The notes under the pieces: model-generated
Databases searched by the model: none
Seen by the model: only the letters and a program-made list of their open reading frames with translations
Told to the model about the DNA's origin: nothing
Part shown: piece after piece, positions 22,944-30,559 of the stretch
Layout: each line of letters starts with the position of its first letter
Numbering within the stretch: position 1 is the first letter of the stretch
Translations under genes and position numbers: made by a program
Origin: JAWVFN01 sp963696625
Lineage (GTDB): Bacteria > Actinomycetota > Thermoleophilia > Solirubrobacterales > 70-9
DNA: 47,240 nucleotides
Reading direction: 5' to 3'
NCBI GenBank assembly: GCA_963696625.1
Contig: CAVOKZ010000027.1
Span: forward strand, 1 to 47,240

Positions 22944-23763
22944 CAGCTGCCGCCGCCACCGCCGCTGAACCCGCCCCCGCCGCTGGAGGAGGATTCGGGC
23001 GCGACCTGCGAGGAGAAGCCGGAGCTGAAGTGGCTGCCGCTGAAGTCGTTGCTCGACCAGTTGCCGGACATCTAGTAGTAGCTCCAGCCGATCCCGGCGG
23101 ATTCCATCACCGGCGCGGGGATGCGCCCCGACTTGATCATCCGCTCGGCGGTTCCGAACGCGACGCCGTAGATCAGGACCTTCTTCCACAGATCGAGGGT
23201 CGCCGGCGGGTCGTCCTTGAGGCTGGGGAAGTCCTTGGTCCACTTCTCGAACGCCGCCCACCTGGACTGGCGCTCGCGCGAAGCCTGGTCGAGGCGCTTG
23301 ACCGACTTTCCGCCCAGCACCGCCACGATGAGGAAGGCGACCACGCTGATCGTGATCGGCAGCCACATCGTGTCCTCGACCGATCTCGAGGCGAGGGCGA
23401 TGATCGCCCCGGCGACCACGATGCCGATCAGGATCAACCCCTGGTACTTGCCGAGGCTGCGGTCCCAGTTGAGCTGCCCCTCGTCGGCGGAGTTCAAGGC
23501 GCTCGTCATGCTCTCCCACTTGCCGCGCCAGGTGTCGCTGTGCTCGGGGATGCGGTCCTTCATCTCCGACATCACGACCTTGTCCTCACCGAGCAGCTCG
23601 TCGAAGAAGCTGAGGACCTCCTTCTCGTAGTCGGTGAGCCTCTCGGCGCTCGGCCGCTTCGAGGCCTTCCAGATCTGCAGGTCAAGCTTCTCCTTCTTGG
23701 CGGCCTCGGCCTTGGTCTCGTAGTAGCCGCGCTCGGCGAGGTCGAGCAGCGTCGCGCCTGCAG
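22940..23763 (-). pseudogene. DUF2207 membrane protein, C-terminal half only, with an internal stop
   Basis: The frame starts abruptly at the lemA junction with GATLLDLAERGYYETKAEAA and continues through DLQIWKASKRPSAERLTDYE and SFFDELLGEDKVV. Two membrane helices (GLILIGIVVAGAIIALASR, WLPITISVVAFLIVAVLGG) follow, then GIGWSYY. These are the C-terminal features of DUF2207 proteins, which usually exceed 500 residues and start with a secreted beta domain that is missing here. A TAG at 23072-23074 interrupts the frame. Beyond it, in the same frame, comes the Ser/Gly tail MSGNWSSNDFSGSHFSSGF ending GGGGGSW at 22940, typical of the family. The open part from the ATG at 23575 gives 167 residues. 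Function of the family is unknown. Confidence 0.8.
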
Positions 23764-24120
23764 CTGCTGGAAGTTCTCGGTCGCGCGCAGGTTCGGGTAC
23801 GGCTCGGCGACGACCATCAACCGCCCGATCGCGGCGCCGAGGAAGCCCTCGGCGGCCGCCGCCGTCTCCGGCGCGCTCGCCGACTGCGCCGCCCCGCGCG
23901 CCTTGGTCACGTCCTCGAAGGTCTTCTGCTCGTGCTTCGCATAGCCCTTGACCGCCTCGACGAGATTGGGGATCAGGTCGTGGCGGCGCTGGAGCGCGGC
24001 CTCGATCTGGGCCCAGCTGTTGTCGACCGCGTTGCGCTTGCGGACGAGGCCGTTGTACTCGAACAGCGCGAACAGCAGGGCGAGGACGACGATTGCGCCG
24101 AGGACGACGAGGACGATCAC
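23758..24120 (-). pseudogene. lemA: LemA family protein, truncated and fused out of frame
   Basis: The GTG start is followed by one membrane helix (VLVVLGAIVVLALLFALFEY) and the LemA core NGLVRKRNAVDNSWAQIEAA, LQRRHDLIPNLVEAVKGYAK, HEQKTFEDVTKARGAAQSA and NLRATENFQQLQ. At that point, where LemA should continue with a long helix of about 60 residues, the sequence jumps to the DUF2207 gene in another frame. The open reading therefore runs on as a meaningless Arg/Ser-rich tail to 23572. In related genomes lemA and a DUF2207 gene are neighbours, so one deletion with ends in CAGCTGCAGG would explain both broken genes. An assembly join is the alternative. The gene diverges from sufU with only 36 bases between the starts. 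Confidence 0.82.
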
Positions 24121-24156
24121 GGCGGCAGCCTATCTCGCTTCGCTAGCCTCGGTGAG

Positions 24157-24582
24157 ATGGACGAGCTCTACCGCGACCAGATCCTCGAGCACTACAAGCG
24201 GCCGCACAACCAGGGCAAGCTCGACGAATACGACCTCGACTTCGAGGACAACAACCCGTTCTGCGGGGACGAGCAGCACGTGTTCATCAAGCTCGACGAC
24301 GCGGGCAAGGTCTCCGCGGTCTCCTTCGACGGCAAGGGCTGCGCGATCTCGACGGCGGCGAGCTCGCTGCTCAGCGACGAGCTCGAGGGGATGACCCGCG
24401 AGGAGCTGCTGCGCCTCGACAAGCAGTTCGTCCTCGACCTCCTCGGCATCGACATCTCGGCGACGCGGATGAAGTGCGCGATGCTCGGCCTCAAGGTCGT
24501 CAAGGGCGCCAGCCTCGGCGAGTCCGCCGACTGGGAGGACGAGGGCGAGCGGGGCGACCCCTCTGAAGCCACCGCCCTCTAA
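24157..24582 (+). CDS. sufU: SufU, sulfur-transfer protein
   Basis: The 141-residue IscU-fold protein takes sulfur from SufS in Gram-positive and actinobacterial systems. The start MDELYRDQILEHYKRPHNQG is diagnostic. Zinc and sulfur ligands are NPFCGDE, FDGKGCAIST and RMKCAMLGLKVVK, and the SufU-specific insertion SLLSDELEGMTREELLRLD lies between the second and third cysteines. An Asp in CGDE completes the metal site. The short gap to lemA holds a TAGCCT that could be a -10 for a nearly leaderless message. The Rieske gene follows after 35 bases. It is cut off from sufS by the leftward lemA/DUF2207/SpoIIAA block. Confidence 0.95.
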   Translation: MDELYRDQILEHYKRPHNQGKLDEYDLDFEDNNPFCGDEQHVFIKLDDAGKVSAVSFDGKGCAISTAASSLLSDELEGMTREELLRLDKQFVLDLLGIDISATRMKCAMLGLKVVKGASLGESADWEDEGERGDPSEATAL

Positions 24583-24617
24583 GGGCTGCGAGACTGCCGC
24601 CCGATGAGCGAGCCAGC

Positions 24618-24935
24618 ATGAGCGAGTTCCTGGACGTCTGCCCCGAGTCCGAGCTGCCCGACGGCTCGATGAAGCTGGTCACCGCCGAGGACGGGCGCAA
24701 GATCGGCGTCTTCCACTGCGGCGACTCCTACTACGCGATCGAGGACCGCTGCTCGCACGACGACGGGCCGCTCGCCGAGGGCGAGTTCGACGCCTCGGCC
24801 TGCACGGTCGAGTGCCCACGGCACGGATCCTTGTTCGACGTCACCACCGGCCGCCCAAAGACGCTGCCCGCCTATCAGCCGGTCGAGACCTTCCCCGTCT
24901 CGGTCGAGGACGGCACGGTCAAGGTCGACGTCTGA
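24618..24935 (+). CDS. Rieske [2Fe-2S] ferredoxin-like protein
   Basis: The 105-residue protein is a small soluble Rieske domain of the NirD/BphA3 type. Both ligand pairs are present: C-S-H in EDRCSHDDGPLAEG and C-P-R-H in CTVECPRHGSLFDVTTGRP. These give the C-x-H...C-x2-H binding pattern. The flanking YYAIEDRC and LPAYQPVETFPVSVEDGTV are family-typical. In many actinobacteria this gene sits inside the suf operon, and it could act as a small electron carrier or as an early Fe-S client. The next gene, sufB, has its own promoter region with a tandem REP repeat and an Rrf2-type site, so this gene may end the sufU transcript. Confidence 0.92.
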   Translation: MSEFLDVCPESELPDGSMKLVTAEDGRKIGVFHCGDSYYAIEDRCSHDDGPLAEGEFDASACTVECPRHGSLFDVTTGRPKTLPAYQPVETFPVSVEDGTVKVDV

Positions 24936-24944
24936 CTTCTGTGA

Positions 24945-25020
24945 CAACTGTTAAGGGTCTGACCCCGCGTGGTGTCTTGTTGCAACTGTTAAGGGTCTGA
25001 CCCCGCGTGGTGGTTTGTTG
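24945..25020. repeat. Two tandem 38-bp units carrying a GGGTCTGACCC palindrome
   Basis: Units 24945-24982 and 24983-25020 differ at two positions. Each has TTAAGGGTCTGACCCC, whose core GGGTCTGACCC is palindromic around one base, flanked by CAACTG and TTGTTG. On the minus strand the core reads GGGGTCAGACCC, sharing its first eight bases with the terminal repeats of the RAYT elements (GGGGTCAGGTC). It lies between the Rieske gene and the sufB promoter. Confidence 0.75.
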
Positions 25021-25041
25021 CTGAAGCGGCACACCCGCTAA

Positions 25042-25067
25042 AATCCCGACTACGCGGGTAGGAATAA
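25042..25067 (+). promoter_or_regulatory. Candidate Rrf2 operator upstream of sufB
   Basis: The block AATCCCGACTACGCGGGTAG followed by GAATAA parallels the site before rrf2: AATCC, GAC, TA, then GTAGGA and an AT-rich end. It also holds an inner CCCG...CGGG pair. The sufB ATG lies 37 bases downstream. Shared position and order of blocks suggest that the Rrf2 protein encoded at 20 kb controls this promoter too. Confidence 0.55.
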
Positions 25068-25103
25068 GGGCCCGCCCCCGCCCCCACTAGGATCGGACTT
25101 CAC

Positions 25104-26552
25104 ATGGCCACGCCGGAGACAGTCGCAAAGCAGCGCGCCGACGAGCAGAAAGAGCTCGGCGGGATCAACGCTGACTACAAGGAGAAGTTCGGCTTCAGCG
25201 ATTCCGAGGAGGGCTACTCCTACAAGGCCCCCAAGGGACTCTCCAAGGAGGTCGTCGAGTCGATCTCCGACTACAAGGACGAGCCGGCGTGGATGCGCGA
25301 GTTCCGCCTCAAGGCCTACGAGCACTTCGAGTCGCGCCCGACCCCGCAGTGGGGCGGCGACCTCGATCAGATCGACTTCAACGACATCCACTACTTCGTC
25401 CGCGCCTCCGAGAAGAACAGCCGCGACTGGTCCGAGGTCCCCGAGGACATCAAGAACACCTTCGACCGCCTCGGCATCCCGGAGGCCGAGCGCAAGTTCC
25501 TCTCCGGCGTCGGCGCCCAGTACGAGTCCGAGGTCGTCTACCACCAGGTGAACGAGAAGCTCGAGGAGCAGGGCGTGATCTTCACCGACATGGACACCGC
25601 CCTTCGCGAGCACGAGGACCTCGTCCGCGAGTACTGGGCCACGGTTATCCCGCCCAACGACAACAAGTTCGCGGCGCTCAACTCCGCCGTCTGGTCGGGC
25701 GGCTCCTTCGTCTACGTCCCCGCCGGGGTCAAGGTCGAGATGCCGCTGCAGGCCTACTTCCGGATCAACACCGAGAACATGGGCCAGTTCGAGCGCACGC
25801 TGATCATCGCCGAGGAGGGCGCCGACGTCCACTACGTCGAGGGCTGCACGGCGCCGATCTACTCCAGCGACTCGCTGCACTCCGCGGTGGTCGAGATCGT
25901 CTCCAAGCCCAAGGCCAAGGTTCGCTACACGACGATCCAGAACTGGTCGAAGAACGTCTTCAACCTCGTCACCAAGCGCGCCGTCGCCCACGAGGACGCG
26001 ACGATGGAGTGGGTCGACGGCAACCTCGGCTCGAAGCTGACGATGAAGTACCCGTCGATCTACCTGCTCGGCGAGCGCGCCCACGGCGAGATCCTCTCGA
26101 TCGCCTTCGCCGGCGCCGGCCAGCATCAGGACGCCGGCGGCAAGATCATCCACGCCGCGCCGAAGACGACCTCGTCGATCATCTCCAAGTCGATCTCCAA
26201 GGACGGTGGCCGCGGCACCTACCGCGGGCTGCTCGAGATCGCCAAGGGCGCGACCGAGTCGAAGTCGAAGGTCGTCTGCGACGCGCTGCTGCTCGACGAG
26301 GAATCGCGCTCGGACACCTACCCGACGATCCGCATCGGCGAGGACGACGTCGACGTCGGCCACGAGGCCACGGTCTCGAAGATCGGCGACGAGCAGCTCT
26401 TCTATCTGCAGAGCCGCGGCCTCGACGAGGAAGAGGCGTCGAAGATGATCGTCAACGGCTTCATCGAGCCGGTCACCAAGGAGCTGCCGATGGAGTACGC
26501 GGTCGAGCTGAACAGGCTGATCGAGCTGCAGATGGAAGGCTCGATCGGTTGA
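25104..26552 (+). CDS. sufB: SufB, Fe-S scaffold protein
   Basis: SufB is the main scaffold on which the SufBCD complex assembles the cluster. The 482 residues have ETVAKQRADEQKELGGINAD at the start, GYSYKAPKGLSKEVVESISD, the conserved NDNKFAALNSAVWSGGSFVY and VEGCTAPIYSSDSLHSAVVE with the cluster-path Cys. Further along are WVDGNLGSKLTMKYPSIYLL, SDTYPTIRIGEDDVDVGHEA with its Glu and His, and QLFYLQSRGLDEEEASKMIV. Length is normal. The gene lies behind a candidate operator and overlaps the sufD start (TTGA). Together with sufD it forms the distal half of a split suf system. Confidence 0.97.
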   Translation: MATPETVAKQRADEQKELGGINADYKEKFGFSDSEEGYSYKAPKGLSKEVVESISDYKDEPAWMREFRLKAYEHFESRPTPQWGGDLDQIDFNDIHYFVRASEKNSRDWSEVPEDIKNTFDRLGIPEAERKFLSGVGAQYESEVVYHQVNEKLEEQGVIFTDMDTALREHEDLVREYWATVIPPNDNKFAALNSAVWSGGSFVYVPAGVKVEMPLQAYFRINTENMGQFERTLIIAEEGADVHYVEGCTAPIYSSDSLHSAVVEIVSKPKAKVRYTTIQNWSKNVFNLVTKRAVAHEDATMEWVDGNLGSKLTMKYPSIYLLGERAHGEILSIAFAGAGQHQDAGGKIIHAAPKTTSSIISKSISKDGGRGTYRGLLEIAKGATESKSKVVCDALLLDEESRSDTYPTIRIGEDDVDVGHEATVSKIGDEQLFYLQSRGLDEEEASKMIVNGFIEPVTKELPMEYAVELNRLIELQMEGSIG

Positions 26553-27676
26553 CGCCGGTCACCGAGCTTCCCTCCCTCCCGGATCAGAAGACCAAAGGCT
26601 GGGAGTTCACCGACCTCAGCGGCCTCGAGATCGACGGGTACACCCCGGCCGAGGGCGAGGTCGAGGGCCTCGGCGAGGGTCCCGATTCAGCCGACGGCCC
26701 GGTCGTTATGCCGCTTGCGGCGGCCGCCGAGCGGTTCCCCGAGCACGTCAAGGCGCGGCTTGGCTCGCTGCTCCCCGCCGACGACCCGTTCGTCGCCCGC
26801 AACGCCGAGAACTGGAGCCAGGGAGCCTTCGTCTACGTGCCCAAGGGCAAGCGCCTCGAACAGCCGCTCCAGCTGGTCGTGCGCCAGCTCGGCGCCGGCA
26901 CCGGGTTCAACTGGCGCTCGCTGATCGTGCTCGAGGAGGGCGCCGAGGCCGAGGTCTGGGAGACGTACACCTCCGCCGACCCCGAGCTCGACGCGCTGTT
27001 CAACGGCGTCACCGAGATCGTCGTCGGCGCCGGCGCCACCCTGCGCTACGTCTCGCGCCAGCAGCTCTCCGATCGCAGCTGGGTTTTCGGCACCCAGCGC
27101 GCCGAAGTCGAGCGCGACGGCTCGCTCGACTGGGTCGCGCTCGGGTTCGGCTCCACCAAGGGCAAGGTGCGGATGGAGACCCGCCTCTCCGGCGCCGGAT
27201 CGAGCGCCCGCGTCACCGGCGCCTACGCCGGCAACGGCACCCAGCACCTCGACTTCGACACGACCCAGGAGCACGCGGCGCCGAACACCACGTCGGATCT
27301 CGCTTTTCGAGGCGTCCTCACCGAGCAGGCAACCGCTGTTTGGCGGGGAATGATCCGCGTCGACCCCGGCGCCCAGCAGACCGACGCCTTCCAGGAGAGC
27401 CGCAACCTGCTGCTCTCAAAGTCCGCGCACGCCGACGCGATCCCCGGCCTCGAGATCGAGGCCAACGACGTGCGCTGCACCCACGCGGCCGCGGTGGCGC
27501 AGGTCGACGCCGAGCAGCTCTATTACCTGCGCTCGCGCGGCCTCGGCGACGAGGAGGCCAAGCGCCTGATCATCGACGGCTTCCTCCAGGAGCTGGTCGA
27601 GCGGCTCGCCGAAGGCCCGATCAGCGAGGAAATCGGCGGCGCGCTCGAAGAGCGCATGGCCGAGATTCTCTCCTAG
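26549..27676 (+). CDS. sufD: SufD, Fe-S scaffold partner
   Basis: SufD pairs with SufB and SufC. The 375-residue protein starts at a TTG whose second and third bases belong to the sufB TGA stop. It begins TPVTELPSLPDQKTKGWEFT, the D-L-x-x-K-x-x-x-W-E-x-T entry typical of SufD. It contains AENWSQGAFVYVPKGKRLEQ, RSLIVLEEGAEAEVWETYTS, NTTSDLAFRGVLTEQATAV, QTDAFQESRNLLLSKSAHAD and PGLEIEANDVRCTHAAAVAQ. The last carries the conserved His and Cys of the SufB-SufD interface. The end ERLAEGPISEEIGGALEERM is helical. A strong hairpin 27 bases after the stop may close the transcript. Confidence 0.95.
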   Translation: MTPVTELPSLPDQKTKGWEFTDLSGLEIDGYTPAEGEVEGLGEGPDSADGPVVMPLAAAAERFPEHVKARLGSLLPADDPFVARNAENWSQGAFVYVPKGKRLEQPLQLVVRQLGAGTGFNWRSLIVLEEGAEAEVWETYTSADPELDALFNGVTEIVVGAGATLRYVSRQQLSDRSWVFGTQRAEVERDGSLDWVALGFGSTKGKVRMETRLSGAGSSARVTGAYAGNGTQHLDFDTTQEHAAPNTTSDLAFRGVLTEQATAVWRGMIRVDPGAQQTDAFQESRNLLLSKSAHADAIPGLEIEANDVRCTHAAAVAQVDAEQLYYLRSRGLGDEEAKRLIIDGFLQELVERLAEGPISEEIGGALEERMAEILS

Positions 27677-27702
27677 ATCTGCGGAACCGCCCGAGAACCG
27701 CG

Positions 27703-27724
27703 ACGGCCCGCCGGGGCGGGCCGT
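27703..27724 (+). terminator. Hairpin after the sufBD operon
   Basis: A perfect 10-bp stem ACGGCCCGCC / GGCGGGCCGT with a GG loop follows sufD. No T-run follows, so it would be an atypical terminator of the high-GC kind. Confidence 0.55.
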
Positions 27725-27789
27725 GAGCCGCGGCCGGGGAGCTACCCCGGGTCCAGCTCGCCAACAGTCATGAAGTCCTGCACCGCTGC

Positions 27790-27942
27790 CTACGCGCGGT
27801 TCCGCTGAACCTCGGCGCCCTCGCGCTTCGCCTTGCGCTGGGAGAGCGCCGAGCCCACGGTCGCGACCAGCACGATCAGGGCCGGCACCGCGTAGAGAAT
27901 CCACATGTACCAGTGGCCGACGTGGGCGAGGATGAGCGGCAC
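27790..27942 (-). CDS. Small single-helix membrane protein
   Basis: The 50-residue product starts at a GTG with PLILAHVGHWYMWILYAVPA, followed by LIVLVATVGSALSQRKAKRE and a charged tail. One transmembrane helix with a His-, Trp- and Tyr-rich outer edge is clear. The HVGHWYMWILY beginning is a recurring pattern in small actinobacterial membrane proteins next to redox or copper genes. No function is established. A longer open reading upstream is rejected because it adds non-conserved sequence across the divergent region. The gene is divergent from the 67-residue gene at 28090. Confidence 0.6.
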   Translation of the reverse strand: MPLILAHVGHWYMWILYAVPALIVLVATVGSALSQRKAKREGAEVQRNRA

Positions 27943-28089
27943 CGGGTAAGTATGGCGGAGGCGGGTTTCGGCCCGAAAGGCGACTTTGTGCGGTTTTCGC
28001 ACATGTTTAGGTTCAAGTACGCCTGAGCGTCCGACCGTGTACCCATGATGCACGGCACACAGGGCCGACCGCGAGAGGAGGTGAGCTAC

Positions 28090-28293
28090 ATGGCCATCGA
28101 GTTCTATGACGTAAAGAAACGCGAAAAGGTCCAAATTCCCGAGTCAGAGGTCAAGAAGACGAAGTACGAGAAGCCGGGCAAGGACGGCAAGGTGAACACT
28201 CGCTACGCATTCAAGGCCGAGAACGAGGGAACGAAGTTGACCAAGTTCGCCAGCAAGGATGACTGGGACGCCCTCGACGCTCCCGAGATCTAG
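28090..28293 (+). CDS. Small conserved hypothetical protein
   Basis: The 67-residue basic protein starts MAIEFYDVKKREKVQIPESE and continues VKKTKYEKPGKDGKVNTRYA, with a short acidic end (DDWDALDAPEI). The ATG follows a strong GAGAGGAGGTGA site, which settles the start over the earlier in-frame ATG at 28045. Alternating Lys and hydrophobic residues suggest a small beta-rich domain of the kind that binds nucleic acid, but I do not recognise a named family. The following lipoprotein gene overlaps its 3' end by 35 bases. Confidence 0.75.
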   Translation: MAIEFYDVKKREKVQIPESEVKKTKYEKPGKDGKVNTRYAFKAENEGTKLTKFASKDDWDALDAPEI

Positions 28294-28711
28294 GACGCCT
28301 CCCAAGCGATTTACCGCCCTGCTCATGGTCGCCGGGTCGCTAGTCGGCCTGGCGGCCTGTGGCGGCCCCGAGTTCGATGCGGACTCCTTCGTGAAGGAAG
28401 CGAACGCCAACGGCGCCGCGATCGCACTCGGTCCCCCGCTCGGTACGCCGGGGGCGGGGAGGAAGACCTACGAGGTCAAGCTGCTCGTCGGCAGGGACGC
28501 GCCGCAGCCGGCCGGTGAGGAGGACGGGCTGAGCGGCTCGCTCACGGTCTACGACGACGAGGGCGCGGCCTCCGCCGGCCTCCGCCAATGCGAGGCCGCC
28601 GCGACGCTGATCTGCTTTCAGGCCGGCAACGTCGGGCTCGTCTTCGAAGGCGAGCAGCCGAACGTGGTCCAGCTTCGCCTCGCAGCCGCCCTCAAGAGGA
28701 TGGCTGACTAG
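28259..28711 (+). CDS. Hypothetical lipoprotein
   Basis: The 150-residue protein has a basic N-terminal stretch (RTPPKRF), a hydrophobic core (TALLMVAGSLVGLAACGG) and a lipobox with Cys at about residue 34. The protein should therefore be anchored on the outer face of the membrane. The mature part is about 115 residues with no recognised domain. It includes TYEVKLLVGRDAPQPAGEED, SLTVYDDEGAASAGLRQCEA and ICFQAGNVGLVFEG, and two cysteines that could pair. A start at the internal ATG 28325 is possible but would leave a signal peptide without positive charges. The gene is convergent with the large membrane-protein gene, and the ends overlap by 4 bases. Confidence 0.7.
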   Translation: MTGTPSTLPRSRTPPKRFTALLMVAGSLVGLAACGGPEFDADSFVKEANANGAAIALGPPLGTPGAGRKTYEVKLLVGRDAPQPAGEEDGLSGSLTVYDDEGAASAGLRQCEAAATLICFQAGNVGLVFEGEQPNVVQLRLAAALKRMAD

Positions 28712-30099
28712 CCGTTCGCCGACGACAGCAGGTAGAGCCCGAATGTCGTGAAGGTGATCATCACCAGCAGCATCCAGTACTGCGAGCGGGTCGCCTCCTT
28801 CGGGTCCTCATACAGCGCGATCGCGCGATCGTGGGCCATCGTCAGCCCGATCACGTGGCCGATGACCAGCGCCGCGACCTGCACGTACCAGACGGTCTTC
28901 GCAGTCAGCACCGTGTAGTCGATGCCGCTGCCGGCGGTTCCGAACAGGTCGGAGCCGGTGCCCAAGGGGTCCGAGAGCAGGTAGGTGAACTGCGCCTGCT
29001 CCTGGAACACGAACTCGCTGAAGTAGTGGGCAAGGAGATACGCGGCGGCGATCGGGATCAGCGTGTGGCCGAACCTGTGCCCGAGCTCGACGACCGATCG
29101 GCCGGGGTCGACCGTCCTCATCCCCCAGAGGCCGAGCGCGAAGACAGCCCCTATCCCCATGACGACGGCGATCAGCACGATGCTCTCGTCTATCCGGAAC
29201 GCCGTCGTCGGGCCGACGCCGAGATCGTTGATGCGGTGGAACATCGAGCTGATCCAGCCCTTGAACAGACCCTCCTGGCCGCCGTCGAAGCTGGTCGCAG
29301 CGATCGTCACGACCACCACGCCGACCGAGCCGGGGACGGCGGCCCAGCCGTGGCCCGCGGCCGAGAAGGGCTTGCGGCGGCCCAGCTTGCCATCGCGCAC
29401 CTCGAGCGGGGCGAGCTGGCTGAACATGTTCATGTAGACCGAGAAGACCTCGCCGCGCTCGAGCCACTTGTCGACGCCGAACAGGCCCATACCGGCGAAG
29501 GCGATGCCGGAATAGACGATCACCGCCACGCCGGTGGCGTGGGGATTGAGCCCGACGGTGAGCCCGCTGGCCCCGTAGATCAGCTCGAGCCAGGCGAAGG
29601 CAAGCACCCCGAGCACGGCCGGCCAGCGGCCGAGCTTCTCCGGATAGGTGAACGGCGCCGGTGCCCCCTGGCCGGCGACGAGCTTGAAGCCGGCCGAGAC
29701 GGTGCGGGCGATCGCGCGCCACGGGTTGAATGCCCGGAAGACATCGCCGAAGATGACGCTCACCCCCGCCATCCCGAGCCAGAAGGTGACGAAGACGAAG
29801 GTCAGCGAGAAGTTGCGGTCGGGCGCGTCGGTCCCGTGCAGCGCCGAGTAGACCGTGAGGACGAAGAGGAAGACGCCGATCAGCCCGGCGAGGAACTCGG
29901 TCACCCGGTTCGCGACCAGTCCGCCGATCCGCTCCGATGCGGGCCGCCAGTCGTCGGCCTCGAGCCGGGGCTCTCGCCATAACAGCGAGAGCCCCGCGAA
30001 CGAGACGATCAGGACCAGTGAGGCTCCCCAGGCGAACAGCCAGTCGGGAATCGGCAGGTCTTCGCGCGCGAGCAGCGCGTGCGCCAGGAGCCAGGTCAT
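28708..30099 (-). CDS. Large multi-pass membrane protein of the cupredoxin cluster
   Basis: The 463-residue protein has about ten to twelve hydrophobic helices, for example WLFAWGASLVLIVSFAGLSL, FLAGLIGVFLFVLTVYSAL, ALVIGHVIGLTMAHDRAIAL and MLLVMITFTTFGLYLLSSAN. His residues recur near helix ends (GHRFGHTLIPIAAAYLLAHY, IGHVIGLTMAHD) and could bind heme or metal. Similar actinobacterial proteins are often labelled fenitrothion hydrolase in databases, a name I regard as unsupported by this sequence. Its ATG overlaps the stop of the cupredoxin gene (ATGA), so the two are coupled. A role in copper or electron transport at the membrane is an inference from that coupling. Confidence 0.72.
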   Translation of the reverse strand: MTWLLAHALLAREDLPIPDWLFAWGASLVLIVSFAGLSLLWREPRLEADDWRPASERIGGLVANRVTEFLAGLIGVFLFVLTVYSALHGTDAPDRNFSLTFVFVTFWLGMAGVSVIFGDVFRAFNPWRAIARTVSAGFKLVAGQGAPAPFTYPEKLGRWPAVLGVLAFAWLELIYGASGLTVGLNPHATGVAVIVYSGIAFAGMGLFGVDKWLERGEVFSVYMNMFSQLAPLEVRDGKLGRRKPFSAAGHGWAAVPGSVGVVVVTIAATSFDGGQEGLFKGWISSMFHRINDLGVGPTTAFRIDESIVLIAVVMGIGAVFALGLWGMRTVDPGRSVVELGHRFGHTLIPIAAAYLLAHYFSEFVFQEQAQFTYLLSDPLGTGSDLFGTAGSGIDYTVLTAKTVWYVQVAALVIGHVIGLTMAHDRAIALYEDPKEATRSQYWMLLVMITFTTFGLYLLSSANG

Positions 30100-30500
30100 G
30101 GGTTGACGGTCAGCTCGAGGATCTGCTCGTGGTGCTGCTCCAGCTCGGCCTCGAACACTCCCTCGATCGTGGCGGGCACGGTGAACGTGACCGAGCCACC
30201 GGCTTCGACCTCCTTGGCGATGTCGTAGCCGTGCAGATGCACTTCGTCGGAAACGGCCGAGTCGACCGTGAACAGGATGACCTCGCCCTTGTTGACGCTG
30301 AGCTGGGCAACGCCGCCGACCGGCTTGCCGCTCTTGTCGACCTGGATGACCAGCGGCTTGGCGGCCGCCGTGCTCGTCGTCCCGGTCGATGCCGTGTCGC
30401 TGGTGTCGCTCGAGTCGTCGTCGCCCTTGAGAACGATGAAGAGGGCGACCGCGGCAGCGATCACGCCGAGCGTCACCAGGGCTCTAGATCTGGATTGCAT
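30096..30500 (-). CDS. Membrane-anchored cupredoxin-domain protein
   Basis: The 134-residue protein has an N-terminal anchor helix (RALVTLGVIAAAVALFIVL), an Asp/Ser/Thr-rich linker, and a cupredoxin fold from about residue 55. That fold includes KPLVIQVDKSGKPVGGVAQL, NKGEVILFTVDSAVSDEVHL, HGYDIAKEVEAGGSVTFTVP and FEAELEQHHEQILELTVNP. The HLHGYD and late EQHHEQ histidines lie where cupredoxins place copper ligands, but no Cys ligand is present, so a blue type-1 site is not expected. The ATG at 30500 follows AAAGGAGG at the right distance, which decides against the TTG two codons upstream. It is likely periplasm-facing and works with the membrane protein it overlaps. Confidence 0.82.
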   Translation of the reverse strand: MQSRSRALVTLGVIAAAVALFIVLKGDDDSSDTSDTASTGTTSTAAAKPLVIQVDKSGKPVGGVAQLSVNKGEVILFTVDSAVSDEVHLHGYDIAKEVEAGGSVTFTVPATIEGVFEAELEQHHEQILELTVNP

Positions 30501-30559
30501 CTTCAAACCTCCTTTGACGGATTACGGGATTGCGGCTGCGGGGGATCTCCCGCAGCCGT

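Noticed and set aside
22560..23519. 319-codon minus-strand frame covering the SpoIIAA-like gene and beyond
   Set aside because: Only the last 127 codons are family-like; the upstream part is a shadow of DUF2207 coding sequence.
24945..25020. Riboswitch or iteron-type origin before sufB
   Set aside because: Only two units, with a REP-like palindrome; no replication genes or known aptamer pattern.
25050..26363. 437-codon open frame antisense to sufB
   Set aside because: Low-complexity Leu/Val/Asp-rich product exactly mirroring sufB codons; a shadow frame.
28708..30099. Fenitrothion hydrolase function for the membrane protein
   Set aside because: No hydrolase motif is visible in this multi-pass protein; the name is a database habit, not supported by the sequence.
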